From Alligator mississippiensis (lineage: Eukaryota > Chordata > Crocodylia > Alligatoridae): a stretch of 64,000 nucleotides of DNA. Shown piece by piece: positions 11,325-23,866 of the stretch. The notes beneath the pieces were generated by a model. It was given only the letters and a program-made list of their open reading frames with translations, was not told where the DNA came from and made no database searches. Position 1 is the stretch's first letter. Every line of letters starts with the position of its first letter. The position numbers and the translations under genes were made by a program. The DNA lies in assembly GCF_030867095.1 (NCBI RefSeq), contig NC_081835.1, forward strand, positions 23,010,501-23,074,500, given 5' to 3'.

Positions 11325-12390
11325 GAAAAGAAATGTATTTTTAAAAGCTTGGAAAGAATATATAAGAATATATAAATATTGGCGTTCCCCCCACTTGGAT
11401 GGGAACATGGGGTGGTGGGGGTAGGGAGGGATTTATTACTAAACATATTATCCCATAACTGCTTACTGCAGGGTTTCTTGCCCCTTCCTTTGAGGCCTCA
11501 TGTATCAGCTGCTGCCAGCAAAAGGATACTGGAATAAATGGCCACTGGTCAGATCCAGTACGGTGAGTCCTATATTCCTAAAACTACTAAATCAGCTATC
11601 TAAATGGAGCCACAAGACACAAACTGAACCATACGCTCTTCATTGAAAGTCAGCAGAGAAATTATTGAGATTACTGAGTTTTTGTTTACTATTAAATGCT
11701 TCCATGATACAAAGAAGATTGTTAAATATGGAGTTAAAAGACACACATACAAGCTATTGCAGCATTCTGATGCTGTCAGCCTTGTTCACTTGGCTTTAAA
11801 TCTGCTAGGAATGAAACCAGTGGTCAACTACTGTTGCTAATTAGTGCAGACATCTTTAACTGGACTCCTAGCTCCCATCAGCATGTTTAACATGGCTGAG
11901 ATAGGCATTAAAGAAGTATTGCTTGTAATTCCCTTTCCTAAGGCTCTTTTGGAATAGACATTACTTAGCATCCATTGGTTAAACTTGATCTAGTTACTAA
12001 GAGCCTCAAGAGGCTGTTATGACATTCAGAGATTATACTGTGGGATGGGTAAAGCCTTCCTCCCTTTTTCTAGCCATACCCCCTCCACCAACTGCAAGGA
12101 AGTATAGGAGCAGCTAAAGTATCTCTGTGACACTGTGAGGATGCCTTACAGTGGGTGCATCTTCTCCTGTAGCTGGGTAAATTAGCTTTATGCTGAGGAA
12201 GCAGCACAAAGGCAGCTCAGGATTTGGTCTACTACATGTATGTTGAAAACACCCATTATACAATGCTCTCCTGCCTGTCGCTCTCCCTCCTCCTCTTACC
12301 CTTGCTCTGCCCTGGCATGTTCCATCCATGATGCAGCCTGGGGTACTAAGCATGGCCCCAGCCCAGCTCTGTAGCAGCAGCATACAACTC
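11325..12390. other. No identifiable gene
   Basis: Non-coding sequence. Short frames only, none with recognisable similarity. Confidence 0.5.
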
Positions 12391-12454
12391 GCACAGCTGC
12401 TATGAGGCCAGGCTGGGGCTGTGCTCTGTGCCCCAGGATAGAACAGGGGTGGAG

Positions 12455-12630
12455 CCTCCTGACAGAGCAGAGGCTGTGGGGAAGAGGTAGGGGTGGGATG
12501 GGGACAGATACTGGGGAGGGAGGGGAGCAGAGGCTGGGGGCAGAGGGGAAAAGAAGCTGCAGGGGATGGGGAAGGGGGAGCAGAGGCTGGAGGGGGAGCA
12601 GAGGGGGAAGGGGGAGATGCCTGCTCCTTC
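12455..12630 (+). repeat. G-rich polypurine minisatellite-like tract
   Basis: The word 'gagcagaggctg' or 'gagcagaggggg' recurs at least four times amid runs of GGGG. This gives a strongly G-biased plus strand able to form G-quadruplexes. The Gly-rich and Pro-rich frames on the two strands are compositional artefacts. Confidence 0.75.
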
Positions 12631-12687
12631 TGTCTGACCTCCCCACCTACCCCTCCACAGCAGTGGGGGAGATGAATTACAGCTAAC

Positions 12688-12835
12688 CCTCCAATAATTA
12701 GATTCCGTACATGGAAAATTATAACACATTTATATTGTTTCCATGTATAGAATCTAATTATTGGGGGTGGTGTGGGAGTAGGGGGGGGGGATCATCTTAA
12801 ATTCAGGGTCATCTTAGATTCAAGTAAATACAGTA
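12688..12835. repeat. Hairpin plus DNA-transposon-like end
   Basis: Arms 12691-12717 (CCAATAATTAGATTCCGTAC...) and 12738-12764 are reverse complements at 25 of 27 positions around a 20-bp loop. To the right, 'catcttaaattcagggtcatcttagattcaagtaaatacag' has the sub-repeated form (catctta.attca twice) seen at ends of some DNA transposons. The matching left end was not found, so the element is probably truncated. Confidence 0.5.
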
Positions 12836-13344
12836 ATTGGGGACCAGCTTGGCACTTGGTTGTGCCTGTCCCAAACTGCTGAAGTTCATAAGTATAAATG
12901 AGTACAGAGATCAGCTCAAAGAATTTAAGCCCCTTGTCTAAATGCAATGCAGTAAGATATGATTTAACTCAAGTATGGGACCAGGTATAAAATATACAAG
13001 CAAACAACTGTACAAATAAAATGCTCAATACCATCCACAGGGGAAATTTCCTATGCAGTAGAGTGCAGGCACTAACTGCAAGTATTTATTTTCCAAATTA
13101 AATGAGTAAAATCCCTGTTTTCCCTGTAAACTGCAATGTTATATTTGTATTCTTTACATTTATTTTTGCTGGGGCCTAATCCAGCAGTCCTTAGTGCACC
13201 AGAACTCTGCATTTATATTGATGGTCATTTGGTATGAATAAACATTAGGATTCAGGCCCTTGTACTGTGTTCTTCCACTGGACCTGAGTTCTACTTTTAA
13301 TGTTTTATTTATACCTAGTTTACATGCCTTGAATTAATATTTTT
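12836..13344. other. No identifiable gene
   Basis: AT-rich sequence without supported features. Confidence 0.45.
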
Positions 13345-13433
13345 ATTACAGAAGGAAAGTGCGAAAGTTAATGCTCTAGCCAAATTAGTCTCATTCACAG
13401 TGGTTTGGCTAAAATGTTAACTTTCTCTGTAAT
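13345..13433. repeat. Imperfect palindrome, 89 bp
   Basis: Left arm attacaga.ggaaag...aaagttaa...tagccaaa and right arm tttggcta...gttaactttctctgtaat are reverse complements with small gaps around a loop of about 20 bases. It resembles a short palindromic transposon (MITE-like), family unknown. Confidence 0.6.
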
Positions 13434-14681
13434 AGCAATTACATCATGATTAAAATCAGGTATGGTTTTTGTCTCTACCTTAGCCCTGTTTATTAGTGAG
13501 TTTAGTGTGCAAGAGTCACATTTTTTTCAGCTGATTTATTATTATTTATGGCACAGGTCTTCTGGGCTGTTTCTCTGTGTGTGTGTAATTTAATACATGT
13601 ATACACATGCATACTTTATATAATATAGAACATGCTGGTGTGTAGTAATAAACAAGTTTTCTTGGCATGAATTTGGAATGTCAGCATTAGTCATGAGTAC
13701 CAAAGTTAATTTTTGAAAATCATTTTTTACATTAACAAGATGTGCACATATTTAATATTATCTTTAGATGGACTCTGTATCACACGCACATCTATGTGTG
13801 CTCTTTTGTTGAGAAAAAGAGAGATCTCTTTTTAACTTCAAACAAAGCCTGTTAGTTAAAATCTCATGTGTAGTAGCTGCACCTGCCAATGTGCTCAGCC
13901 TCATCTAGTCAGTGGCCTTTTTCCTGAGGAAACCCTTCATGTTATTGATAGGCGTTAACATAGTTGAGGATAGGGAAGGCTAGGGATAGAATTCCACCAC
14001 TAAGGGAGTTACTGTGGTCCCATTAAAGGCCCCAGATTTGCGAACACTCGTGTGCATACTTAACCCTACTCCTGTGAGGTGCTCCCATCTTTCAAATGGA
14101 ACTACTCAGGGTAGGAAAGCAGTACTCACATGCATAAATGTTTGTAGATTCTGTTTCTATAGCCGTTTCCCCATTGACCATACCACTGCCACCTGGTTTC
14201 TTATTGTCTTGTGTACACCACAGATTTGTGAGTAGTGTATAAAAAAGTAGGTTATATATCCTGTTCTTAGAGATGGAAAGAGATCTTAAAAACACTTCAA
14301 AACTATTTATTTGGTCAGATGCTTATATACAGGTACAACAACACAGGCGTGTGTATGTGTACACACACGCACACAATACAATGCGTACAAAAACAGGTGG
14401 GTAGACTCTTTCTAACTGATTCATTGGAGTAGTTTGAAATACAACACAATATTATGATAAAATCAAACCCTCATTTACATATACCAATTTTTATCTCTCT
14501 TTTTAGCAAAAATATTTTTTAAGTAATTGTTTAGCAAACATGCACATAGTGATTATAAACCTGTGAGCCAATTGCGGAGTTTCCATTGATCTGTACATTA
14601 TCTGCCTCTTGTAAGTAAACTTAGTATCAATATTTCATCATAGTGCATGCAAACATAGTCCATGATTTAAAAATATAAGGA
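13434..14681. other. No identifiable gene
   Basis: AT-rich sequence with a short (CA)n patch near 14358-14378; no exon or repeat family recognised. Confidence 0.45.
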
Positions 14682-14752
14682 GTGAAATCTTGGTCCCATT
14701 AAATTCAACTGGAATTTTGCTTTGGACTTCCTGGGAACCAGGATTTCATCTA
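14682..14752. repeat. Amniote-type palindromic repeat (ggatttcat)
   Basis: The left part agtgaaatcttggtcccatt is mirrored by the right part ggaaccaggatttcatct. This matches the widespread amniote repeat of the form GTGAAATCCTGGCCCCATTG...CAGGATTTCA. It is a small palindromic DNA repeat. Confidence 0.5.
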
Positions 14753-16383
14753 ATTTAGTCTAAATATTTTTAAAATTGTTTCCAAATTTGAGTTGATGTC
14801 AGAAGGAAATCCGAACCTTACATTCTCTTGTGTTTTCTACCACGAGTGGTTTTGAGTGTCAATATGTTAGGTAATATGGTGCTAGGGTGGATGGACTGCC
14901 ATTCAAAGATTTAAAAAATGATTTTTTTTAATGCATCTTATGCACAAAGAGAAAAATGTGGCTTTTGCTTGTTCCTTCTGTATCAACAATGAATTTAATT
15001 GTGTAATCCTAATTAAATGCTTTAGTTTAACGGTTGCTATTGTTTCATTAGTTATTTATTTAGGCAAATTTTGAGAAATGTTGCACATGCCTTTTGGGGT
15101 ATTTTAAATAGAGAACCTTGCTTTAAAAGAAGTTTTAATCTTTATCACATCTGTGGTGGATTTACTACACTTCCTGTAAAACATTTTCTAAGGTAATGAG
15201 TATAACATTAACAAAGCCTACTTTTTATGTCAGTCAACATTACTTGATTCTTTTCCCTCTCATTCCATTAGCTTTTTTTCCTCCGAAATATTTATACTTG
15301 CATGCATTTTAGGAAGTAAACTAAACCAAGAAATATTTTGAAGTTGTACCAGCAAACTTACTTGGCTAGTAATGTAAACTGCAATATTTGTCAAATTGTT
15401 ATCCAAGCATACATTTTAGTTTTTAGAGAGGTTTTGATATCACAGAAAAAAAAGCGTTTCCTTCTTGTAGCTCAGAAGTAGCAATAGGCTTTATATTCTG
15501 TTTAAGAGTCTATCTTTTCCAGGAACACATAGAGATATGGATAACATAGGTACACACTGGAGAATGAGTATAGATGCAAGTAAATTAGTCATAACACGTA
15601 TCTTCGTAAGTATATCTTTATACCTATTTAAAAGGATAGGATAGATTCTCTTTATATACCAGTTTACTCATGTTGAAGTGGATTGTTGCTGTGGTGGACT
15701 TGTTCAGAGTATATTCTTGTGATGACATGTCTTTTCTCCCATTACCTTCCCATCTGGAAATTCACTACATCCTCCCTTTTTCCCCCCATTGAGCTGCTCT
15801 GAAATGTGTCAGTAGGGGAGAATCTGCCTTTCCTCTTCCTCATTGGAATACCATGCTTCTGTTTAAATGATCTGTTCTTGAAACTGGGACCTTTCTTTTT
15901 CAATAACAGAATATTTCCTAAACAAAAAGTACCGAAAACACTATCAGATGAGAGTTAAATAGAAACATGCTGCTTAAAAGCAATCTCTCTGCACTTGTAC
16001 TTTTCAGAGTAGTAAAGCCAGAGAAAGCCAAAGTAAAACAGAGTTCAGGGTTTCTATAGCTTATCTACAGTTTAGAAATGTTGGGATATGAATGTATGAA
16101 TGTCAGGACCTCTCAGGCTGCTATTTATTTTTCTTACTTATTAGACATAAAAATTTGCACCATATGTCAATACAATGGTAAATTTTGTTGTGGTTGCAAG
16201 AAGCTATGGGATTTGACCAATAACCCTGGTCTCACTTTTTGGTCTGCTATACCTGGTGCCTCCACTATGTTTTATGTTTTTTTCAAATGCTATGAATTCA
16301 GATAAAGGTATTTTATGCCTATATTTGAACGTCTGTTGGCTGACATTTTCTTTGTTGTTTTCACCAGATCATAGCCACTGGCA
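14753..16383. other. No identifiable gene
   Basis: AT-rich non-coding sequence with no recognisable repeat or exon. Confidence 0.45.
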
Positions 16384-16485
16384 GTCATAGATTCATAGAT
16401 GTTAGGGGCTGAAAGGGACCTTACCAGATTATCAGGTCCAGCCCCCACTGCACTTGGGCAGGAAGATAAAAGCTATGGGTTTACA
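16384..16485 (-). mobile_element. CR1 LINE 3' end fragment
   Basis: The plus strand reads tcatagattcatagatgtta then gaaagggacctt and cagcccc, the reverse complement of a crocodilian-type CR1 3' end. Only the last 100 bases or so are present. The Gln/Pro-rich frame running rightwards from here is not coding. Confidence 0.85.
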
Positions 16486-17204
16486 CCCAGACTTGAACTT
16501 ATAGCCTTTTCCCCTGTAACTCAACAACCAAACCAGGGAGCCACACAACAAGGGCAAGTCACAAGTTTGTCACTCTTAGGAGTGTCTACCTATGGAGAGG
16601 AAAAAGAGGACCTAATACTGGAAACACAACAATGCTCTTGTCTTTTCTACTATGAAAATGTCCATGTCTTTCAATGGTACCACTACTAGTAGCAAACGTA
16701 AGCATGTGTGTTAGTGTTTGCAAGATCCTGTCCCAAATTTAGCTAAGTTCTACATTTGGTTCAGAACTTTGGGGAGTAAAAGGAGTGAAGACAAGTTAGG
16801 AGAAAATAGCCCATTAAAAAAATATAAGATGAAAAATAAAGTCACAAGAGGTCAGGGGGACAAATACAAGGAGCTACTGAAAAAATGTTGGGGGCAGGGA
16901 ATAGAAAGAGAGAAATTATTAGGAAAAAAAATTAAAATACAGTTGTATAAGGACTGCGCACTTATGCCAGCTCTGCTTTGTGGAGAGGGTAATTTCCCTA
17001 TCCTCTTCCTTTCAAATAGAAAAAGCATTTAAAATATATTAATAATCTTTAAACAAAAAATGCACTTGATTGACAGGGAAAACTACATCAATGTAGTTTT
17101 TTTGTGAATTCTGAATCTGTGCCCCTTCACCCCCCCCCCCCCAATCTTCACAATGGATGTATTTACACATGCAATTAATATTTTGAATTAAGGTCCTGAT
17201 CCCT
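16486..17204. other. No identifiable gene
   Basis: Non-coding, with a poly-C run at 17131-17143. Confidence 0.45.
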
Positions 17205-17520
17205 ACGTGGCCAGGGAGACAGTTGCCCCTGTGGCCAGCACAGCTCTCCCCATACTGGGGCTTAGTCAGGTAGCAGTGAGCCCCCTGCTGCCTGGGCTGA
17301 CCAGGAGCAAATTGCAGTCAGCATCTGCACGTTACTATGGCACATTAGCTAATGCACCATTTATCTAGTACCTGAATGAGTTTGGGACTAGCAAATGGCA
17401 CATTAGATTAATTTAATGTATAGTAAGTCCCACGCATGTGTAGATGGTGACACCTTACTGCACATTAGATTAATGCACAGGAAAGTGTCTCATGTAGATG
17501 CATCCACTGCTAACAAAACC
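17205..17520. repeat. Dispersed palindrome-rich repeat (cacattagattaatgcac)
   Basis: Repeated 'gcacattag.ttaat' words appear at 17339-17355, 17398-17415 and 17459-17478. The last forms TGCACATTAGATTAATGCAC, which is partly self-complementary. The layout fits a non-autonomous DNA repeat, family not certain. Confidence 0.45.
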
Positions 17521-18989
17521 TCTGTAAGATTCACCCAACTTTGGGCCTCAAATATTGGCATATTTGAATAACTGCATGTCCCATTGGACTACTCTCAAGC
17601 ATGAAGTTACTTGTGTGTTGGTGTTTGCAGAATGATACCTGGCTCTTATCCTTCATACTGCATGCCTAAACTGTTGTATTGCAGAGTTAGCAAGGAGTAC
17701 ATATGAACAGCACAGTGACTTCCATCAGAGAGAATGCAACTGAATAGCTTTGATTGGTTCTGGAATAAACAACTTGTGTGTCCATTACATTACTGCTGTT
17801 ATGTGGGAAGTTGTTTATTTTCCCCCTGAAATAAAGTCCAAGTGTGAAAAATACGGGAAGAATCCAAACAGCATGTTGGGATGCAACACTTTTGTGTGCA
17901 ACTAGAGGTCTTCTCAACAAGTTGATTTTGGTGAGCAACTAGAATATTTGAGGGCCAACTGAAAATTTCTGAATACAACTGAAAGATATGTTTTTATTCT
18001 TTGGTAGTGTCAGTCAAGGTCAGAGACCCTACTTGCTAGGTGCTAGGCAAAAGATGGATTGTCCACATCTCAAAGTGCTTATAAGCTTGGGCTTTTCACT
18101 GGGGCCTTCATGTGGACATGACATAGACACTTTAAGCATGTGCTCATCTTCACTTTCTGACCAGGGATGATTCCTTGACCAGTTAGAAACAAAAGAGGAG
18201 CACACAATTACCTAAAACACCTATGTTCACAGCAAAACTGGTAGAGTTCTGCCCATTGATTTCTGAACATGTCCTGAGATGTTGGTTAAGCTGACAGGTA
18301 ATGTCCCTGAACTGAGGATAAGAAGTTGTTTCACTCCGCCAATAAAGAAGATTGGCAACTCCTGCCATAAGAAAAGTGGGTCATGAGAAAAGAAGAGGAA
18401 GAGAACAGAGCAGTGGTTTTATGGTTTAGTACAAGATGAGTATCTCATACATCTGGAGCAGCAAAGAAGAAAGCAAGGAGACTCATGGGCAATGGATAGT
18501 TACTCACCAGAGAAGAGAAGATGATATCTTTCTCAGACAGGCTCAAGGTAATTTGATGAGATACAAGAATTTATAAGCAGGTAAGAGCATAATAGTCAAA
18601 GTGAGAGTGGCTGCATTTTTCCTTTTCTTTTCTTTTTTTGTTCTGTTCTGTTCCCTATACATTTTTAGACACGGTTTATCAGCATAGTATCTTAGTGCCT
18701 GCCAGTAGTGCATTATGTGATAAGTCTTTAACATCTGACACATTGTTTGCTTTCCCATCCTTTTCCCAGGAGGGGAGAAGTGTGCCTAGTGGAATGTTTT
18801 GTTTTGGTATTTGATACATGTTGCTGTGTATTTGCTAACGAAGGCAAGATCGAAGACATGCACCTTGCACTTAGAGTGGAAGGTGCTGAGATCTGAAATG
18901 GCTCTTGGTTCCTGTGGGAGTTCATTCCCCAGTCCTGAGCTGGCTCCTACCGAAGCTGTCTCCCGCATGGAGACCTTTATCCTTACTGT
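17521..18989. other. No identifiable gene
   Basis: No supported exon or repeat. The right part may contain eroded downstream sequence of the minus-strand L1-like ORF1 fossil that follows. Confidence 0.4.
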
Positions 18990-19455
18990 AGAAAGTTCCA
19001 CTCTGCCAGAAGAACAAAGACTCTGGTAGAATATGTAATTTTTTTCCATGATAGTCTTCTGGAAGACATCAAAGTAATCAGTGCCCAATGCTTCTTCCAG
19101 CACTGCAAACCCTGAGGCATTTGTGCAAAGAAAACATCCCATTTCCCTGTTTCAGTTTTCTCAGGCACACCAGCTATTCTTAGATTTTCAATTTCTGGCT
19201 TTATTATCTACTTTGTCTATCTTGTACTGTAACACTTTATTTTCCTTGAGCACTGTATTAAACATGCCAACATGTCCAGCACAGCTAATTTGCAGACCAA
19301 CAAACTTGTTTTCAGCACCTACTAATCTCTTAGAAAAAGACTCCGCTTTATTTTCAATAGCAGAGACAGTCTGTGAGGAGTCTAGTCTTTCATGTATCAA
19401 ATCCTGTGCTGGAACATGACTTGTTTCAAATCTAATATACTGATCTCCCACACAG
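18990..19455 (-). pseudogene. L1/Tx1-type LINE ORF1 fossil (coiled coil plus RRM start)
   Basis: Read on the minus strand from 19451, about 87 residues form a heptad-like region (ERLDSSQTVSAIENKAESF ... LKENKVLQYKIDKVDNKAR). A single-frame slip then leads into NLRIAGVPEKTE, the hallmark junction between the coiled coil and the RNA-recognition domain of L1-type ORF1 proteins (usual form NNLRIVGLPE). A further piece (LEEALGTDYFDVFQKTI) in a neighbouring frame fits the middle of that domain. ORF1 proteins of this type trimerise and bind the LINE RNA. At least two frameshifts and both ends missing make this a dead fragment. No adjacent ORF2 was found. Upstream minus-strand sequence to about 19670 may belong to it. 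Confidence 0.7.
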
Positions 19456-19679
19456 GACTTACAATAGTGGATACAATTCCCCCTGTAGGGTGCTGTGCTC
19501 CTTGGGTGATGCTGGAAGTTTGTTTTTAAACACGATGGAAACAGAAGTCTTACCCTTTACTCTAGTGCCAGCTCTGGCAATTGCAAGAAAATTCCAAAAA
19601 AGAAGCACAATAATGAGATCAGAAAGTTGTGACTGTATACCTAACAATCCCCCACCATGGGTTGGCAGCAAGAATTGAA

Positions 19680-20315
19680 ATTATTGCTAAAAACACAGGC
19701 TTTGACCTCTTGTGTTAAAAAAATAACTAGTAGTCATAGTAAATCTCTTACATGATTCAGTTAAATAACCACTGAAGGAAGCATGTAATACAAACTGAAT
19801 AAAAAGTCAAATATATAGAAGCCCTAGTTATTGTTTTCCGAGGTATTGTACTACAAGACATGGCCAATGTACATTTGAAGTTACATCTGTACATTTAAGG
19901 CAAACACTGCTGCATAGTAATGCTGGTCCAGTACCAATGGTACTATGCAAAATGCATGCAATCAGAAAAGCCTAAGGGTTTGCTCACTTCCTCTTGAAGC
20001 TGGCTTAATGGGCAGACACAAGGGGAAGAGGAATCAAGCAAGCCAGAGAGAATGACTCAGTAAGGTGGACAGTAGCCCCCAATGGTTTTTCTGTATCTTG
20101 TTCATAACATTAAGTGGATGAAATTAATGACCAGTGGGGTCATTACTGCCCATCAGGGCAGGGACCACGGCCAGACCAAGGCTTCCATTGCTTGTCTCCT
20201 TCATTGAGCCACATTCTCTCTAGCTTGTTGCTTTTGTCCTGCCTTCATATCCCTTCCTCTCTTGGCTGTCTTGTGGGTTAGCTTCAAGAAGAGAGATGGA
20301 AAGTGTTTAGACCAA
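19680..20315. other. No identifiable gene
   Basis: Non-coding; no recognised repeat. Confidence 0.4.
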
Positions 20316-20455
20316 AGCCCAGCCTCTGGCCCATTGGTTAGAGCACACTGGGAAATGGGAAATGTAAGTTTTAAACTCCCTCTGGTTGCCTCGAGCCTAG
20401 AATGTGGGTCTCCCGTTTACTGGGCATGTGCCCAAATCATTAGGCTAAGAGGTGA
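20316..20455. repeat. tRNA-like palindromic repeat
   Basis: The left arm (ctggcccattggttagagca ... gggaaatg) and the right arm (cccgtttactgggcatgtgc ... ttaggctaag) are complementary over about 45 bases. The left arm resembles a tRNA A-box region (GGTTAGAGCA). It is a dispersed palindromic repeat known in reptiles and not a tRNA gene: there is no acceptor stem or B box at the required spacing. Confidence 0.55.
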
Positions 20456-22496
20456 GAAGGCTGCCCTTCCCTTCCTTTGTAACAAATAGAAATTACATTG
20501 AAATATCACACAACTATCAAAACTTGCATTTATATGGCTATGTAAAATGCTAGACAGGGTGAATAAAAGAGTAAAATAAGATTTTTCTCTAGGAGACTAA
20601 ACCTTATCTTTCCAAACACTTTCAGTATTGCCTGGTGCTCTGCATGTTCTGTTAGCCTCCCTCTTTCCCTCTTGGAAGACTCAAAATAAAAAAACCTGCC
20701 CCTTCCCCCCACCAATCAAATAAGGGGCAAACGCATGCTCTCACAAAGGCAGTGGCAATTGGGGAGGCGGAGAAGATGCCATGAAAGCCCTGCTACTTGA
20801 GTTCAGACACGGGGTTGAACTCACCCCAAAGCACATGGAACCTTACAATGTAAGCCTTTGCAGGATGTTTGCATTGTGACACACATGACAAACTATGCAC
20901 TTCCTGAGGGCAAATGAAGAGGAAGGCATTTAGCTACTCATTTTCAGTGATAGACAGAGCTATCCTCTAGGCCAACTGTAACCACTGGGTGTGTTGCAAG
21001 TGAATTATTTACTGAAACAAAATGTGATCATCAGGTCTGTAGAACATTTTAAATTCAGCTTTAACTGAGCCATTATTTGATTCCTAGGTAGCCATTTAAA
21101 GTGCCCTGCTTAAAGCAACACTATTGAGTAAGTTCTTACTGAAGAGAGACAAGTGTTGGTAAGTGCTGTGCAGTCTTCAGGATTGTACATGTAAAACATA
21201 TCATGGGGTGGGGGGTGGGTAATTCTTTGAAGCAGATGTCCTACAGAATGGAATGGGATTGATATGTTCTGCTTCAGGTCAAAGCAGACTTGCGCTGATG
21301 GAACCAGAGGTAGGTTCCAAGTAAGATGTTCAAGATCTCATAAGCTGTGGTTTATGAGACAGTCGAGACATATAAGATACTTTCAAGGTTTATAGAAGCA
21401 GGTTTGTTGGCAAGCAAGCTACCTCATCAAATAGAAAATGTATAAGGGTAGTGAGATGATCATGATAACTTTCTTACTTACTGTGGGCCCTATGTGAAAA
21501 AAAATCCCTTGGTCATTCATGTCACATTATTTCAGGAGCTTTTCTTGTGGTTTCCAAATCAAAAGTATCCAGGCTCTGACTCTGAATTGCCCTTTCTTTT
21601 TTTTTAATGAGTAATGAGGCTTTGAATACAAGATCCAGAACAATGGAAATAGTTAATGAAAGGAGGGGAGCTTTATTGTGTCAGTGGATCATGTAACTTT
21701 GACTGGGTAGGGTTTTCCCAGTATAACACCGTCAGTATTCCAGGCAAGTCAGTTAAGAAGGAGTTATCAAAAGTAAGCAGTGAGCACTGGGTATCTGGCT
21801 ACCACATTTTGTGGTACTCATTTTTAATCACACACAAACATTTTGGACTTACCTACTTCACTTCTATTTTAACCAAATACATTGTGTTTTTAACTTATGG
21901 GACAAACTGGAACAGGCTTTTTTAATCAAAACTTGACTTTCCTCATCCTCTCAGCACACCTCTCCTGTGACATGATCTAATTCTGTTTGTTTGGCAGTAA
22001 ATGAAAACATCTTGGGAATGCAGGATGGGCACAGGTACAAACTTTAAAAGCAAGGAGTGATCAAAGGCTGAATGGGCTAACCACTAAACAATTTCTAATT
22101 AGCTTACAGCTAACTTACCCAGGGTGAACAGAATGATAAAGAGCAATTACTCTTATAGAGGTCACATAATAGAGACAAATGGCCTGTAAAACACAATACA
22201 TGGGATAAGAGAATTTACAAATTGAGGAGGCCACAATTGGGTTATATTAAGCCATCAGTTTTTAAGTAGGATTTAAATTTGGAATTAATGGGGAATTCTA
22301 TTTAAAAGCCAAATAGCAAGACAGGGCCCATAGAAATTAGAGGTGAAAAAGACCAGTAGTTTATGTAGTCGTGAAAGCATATCTTTGGCAATATTGGGTT
22401 GTTTGCTCTGGCAGTATGGGGAGGCACCAGGTCTGCTGTAGTTAAGGGTGGCAATCACTTTCTGGTTAAAGGTTAAGTGCTCAAAATATTCTAGAG
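20456..22496. other. No identifiable gene
   Basis: Non-coding sequence without recognisable exon or repeat family. Poly-T at 21597-21605 and a short G-run at 21204-21220. Confidence 0.45.
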
Positions 22497-23037
22497 CAGG
22501 AGCTGGCAAGTGTTATAAACCACATGCTGAAGCAACCTACCTGCAGTTCAGTGTGGGCTGGGGGGTTGGGGGATGGCCTTCAAGAGTGCATCAGTGGCAG
22601 AGAGCTATGCCTGCACCCAAGCTGAGACGAGGCAGCTGGGAGCTGAGCCTGTGCCATTGCTGCTTCTCCCTGCCCCCTGCTCCCTGGCTGCAGCGTGGGC
22701 ATAACTTCCAGGAGGTTAGGAGATGCAGTGCAGCCGGGCAGCTGGAAACTGTGTCCACACTGGTGCCACTTCTTTCCCCTCATACTTCCCCACTTCCTCC
22801 CTTCTTTCCCTCCCACACTTCCCCACTTTCTCCATCTCCCTGCTGTAGTGAGGGCACAGTCCCAGCTCAGCTCTCCAGCCTGGTAGGGAATGGAGCAGGG
22901 ACTGGGCAGCTTTTAGTTGTGCCCACATTGTAGCCGAGAGACAAGGGAGATCAAGTGGGGAGTGGAGAAGAAGAAATGGTGGCGATGAGGGCCACCCAGC
23001 TCCTGTAAAAACTGTAAGCTGTATGTTGCTGACCCCG
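22497..23037. mobile_element. Non-autonomous hAT element with GC-rich core
   Basis: The termini are CAGGAGCTGGCAA on the left and TTGCTGACCCCG on the right (reverse complement CGGGGTCAGCAA). They are inverted and close to the hAT consensus CAGGGGT.GGCAA. The flanking octamers ttctagag (22489-22496) and ctctaggg (23038-23045) agree at 6 of 8 positions. The interior (22560-22990) is GC-rich and has unrelated frames on both strands. No transposase was seen. Confidence 0.65.
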
Positions 23038-23045
23038 CTCTAGGG

Positions 23046-23740
23046 GTTTTTTTTTCCAGACTACTTTTAAATGAAATGTTCTGAGGCTACTTGCTTTCAG
23101 AAGCAATTGCGTGGTCTAAAACAGAATGCAAGATAGGGATATCGTTTAACCCTCTTATCACCTAATATATTAGAAAACTTTTTTCTGTGGTGGATTTCAT
23201 TTATTTCCTGTCCATGTTTTAAAATGCCCCAGGTTCTCTTTCACATTTGTATTTGTATTCTGTCTTTAGTGGTGTTTGCAAAGGGACCAAATAGGCCTTA
23301 TTGGTGTTTGCAGCCGTCCTAAATTAATATAGTCAGTATGTTTCATTGATGTGCTATGTGTCTCCTATTGGAGGTGGCCAATAAATATGTCAAATAAAAT
23401 TGTGTCCAGTGGTGATCTCTTTAGCAGACTAATGGATGCCTGCTCGTAACTCCATGAGTTGTTCATTGCTGTTCTTACTTCGGTGTCTGTTGGTTAGTTT
23501 TAAATCCATGTGCGAGTATTGCTGCTCATCTGGATTAATTTTCTAATTGAACTGCGTCAGTCAATATAAAGTATGGTTTGGATCACTTGAGTGTATTTTA
23601 ACTTCCTGTTCTTGCAGCTGCTCTCACTCCCCTGCTTTACCTGTAACAAGTTGTTTTTGCTACTACCTGTAGTAGTCTGTTTTTGATGTTTTGAGCATTG
23701 TGCCTGGTAGTTGCACAAGAAGGTTGTTCATGACATTTTA
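23046..23740. other. No identifiable gene
   Basis: AT-rich, non-coding. Confidence 0.4.
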
Positions 23741-23850
23741 AAGAACAAGTTAGACAAATACACATCTAGGATGGTTACGATAGGGAAGTTCCTGCCTTGA
23801 GCAGGGTGCTGGACTAGATGACCTCCTAGCCCTACTCTTCTATGATTCAA
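23741..23850 (+). mobile_element. CR1 LINE 3' end fragment
   Basis: The text aacaagttagacaaatacac is followed by gctggactagatgacctcct and the terminal ttctatgattca. This is the characteristic last 110 bases of CR1 on the plus strand. Confidence 0.85.
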
Positions 23851-23866
23851 AATGCATGTTCATTAT

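Noticed and set aside
12296-12729. Pro/Leu/Ser-rich minus-strand frames of 109-116 codons
   Set aside because: Produced by the G-rich polypurine tract on the opposite strand.
20316-20455. Possible tRNA gene (GGTTAGAGCA)
   Set aside because: No acceptor stem, anticodon arm or correctly spaced B box. The sequence is one arm of a palindromic repeat.
22448-22933. 161-codon plus-strand frame
   Set aside because: It starts outside and runs into the hAT element at 22497-23037. It is low-complexity Pro/Ser text with no domain.
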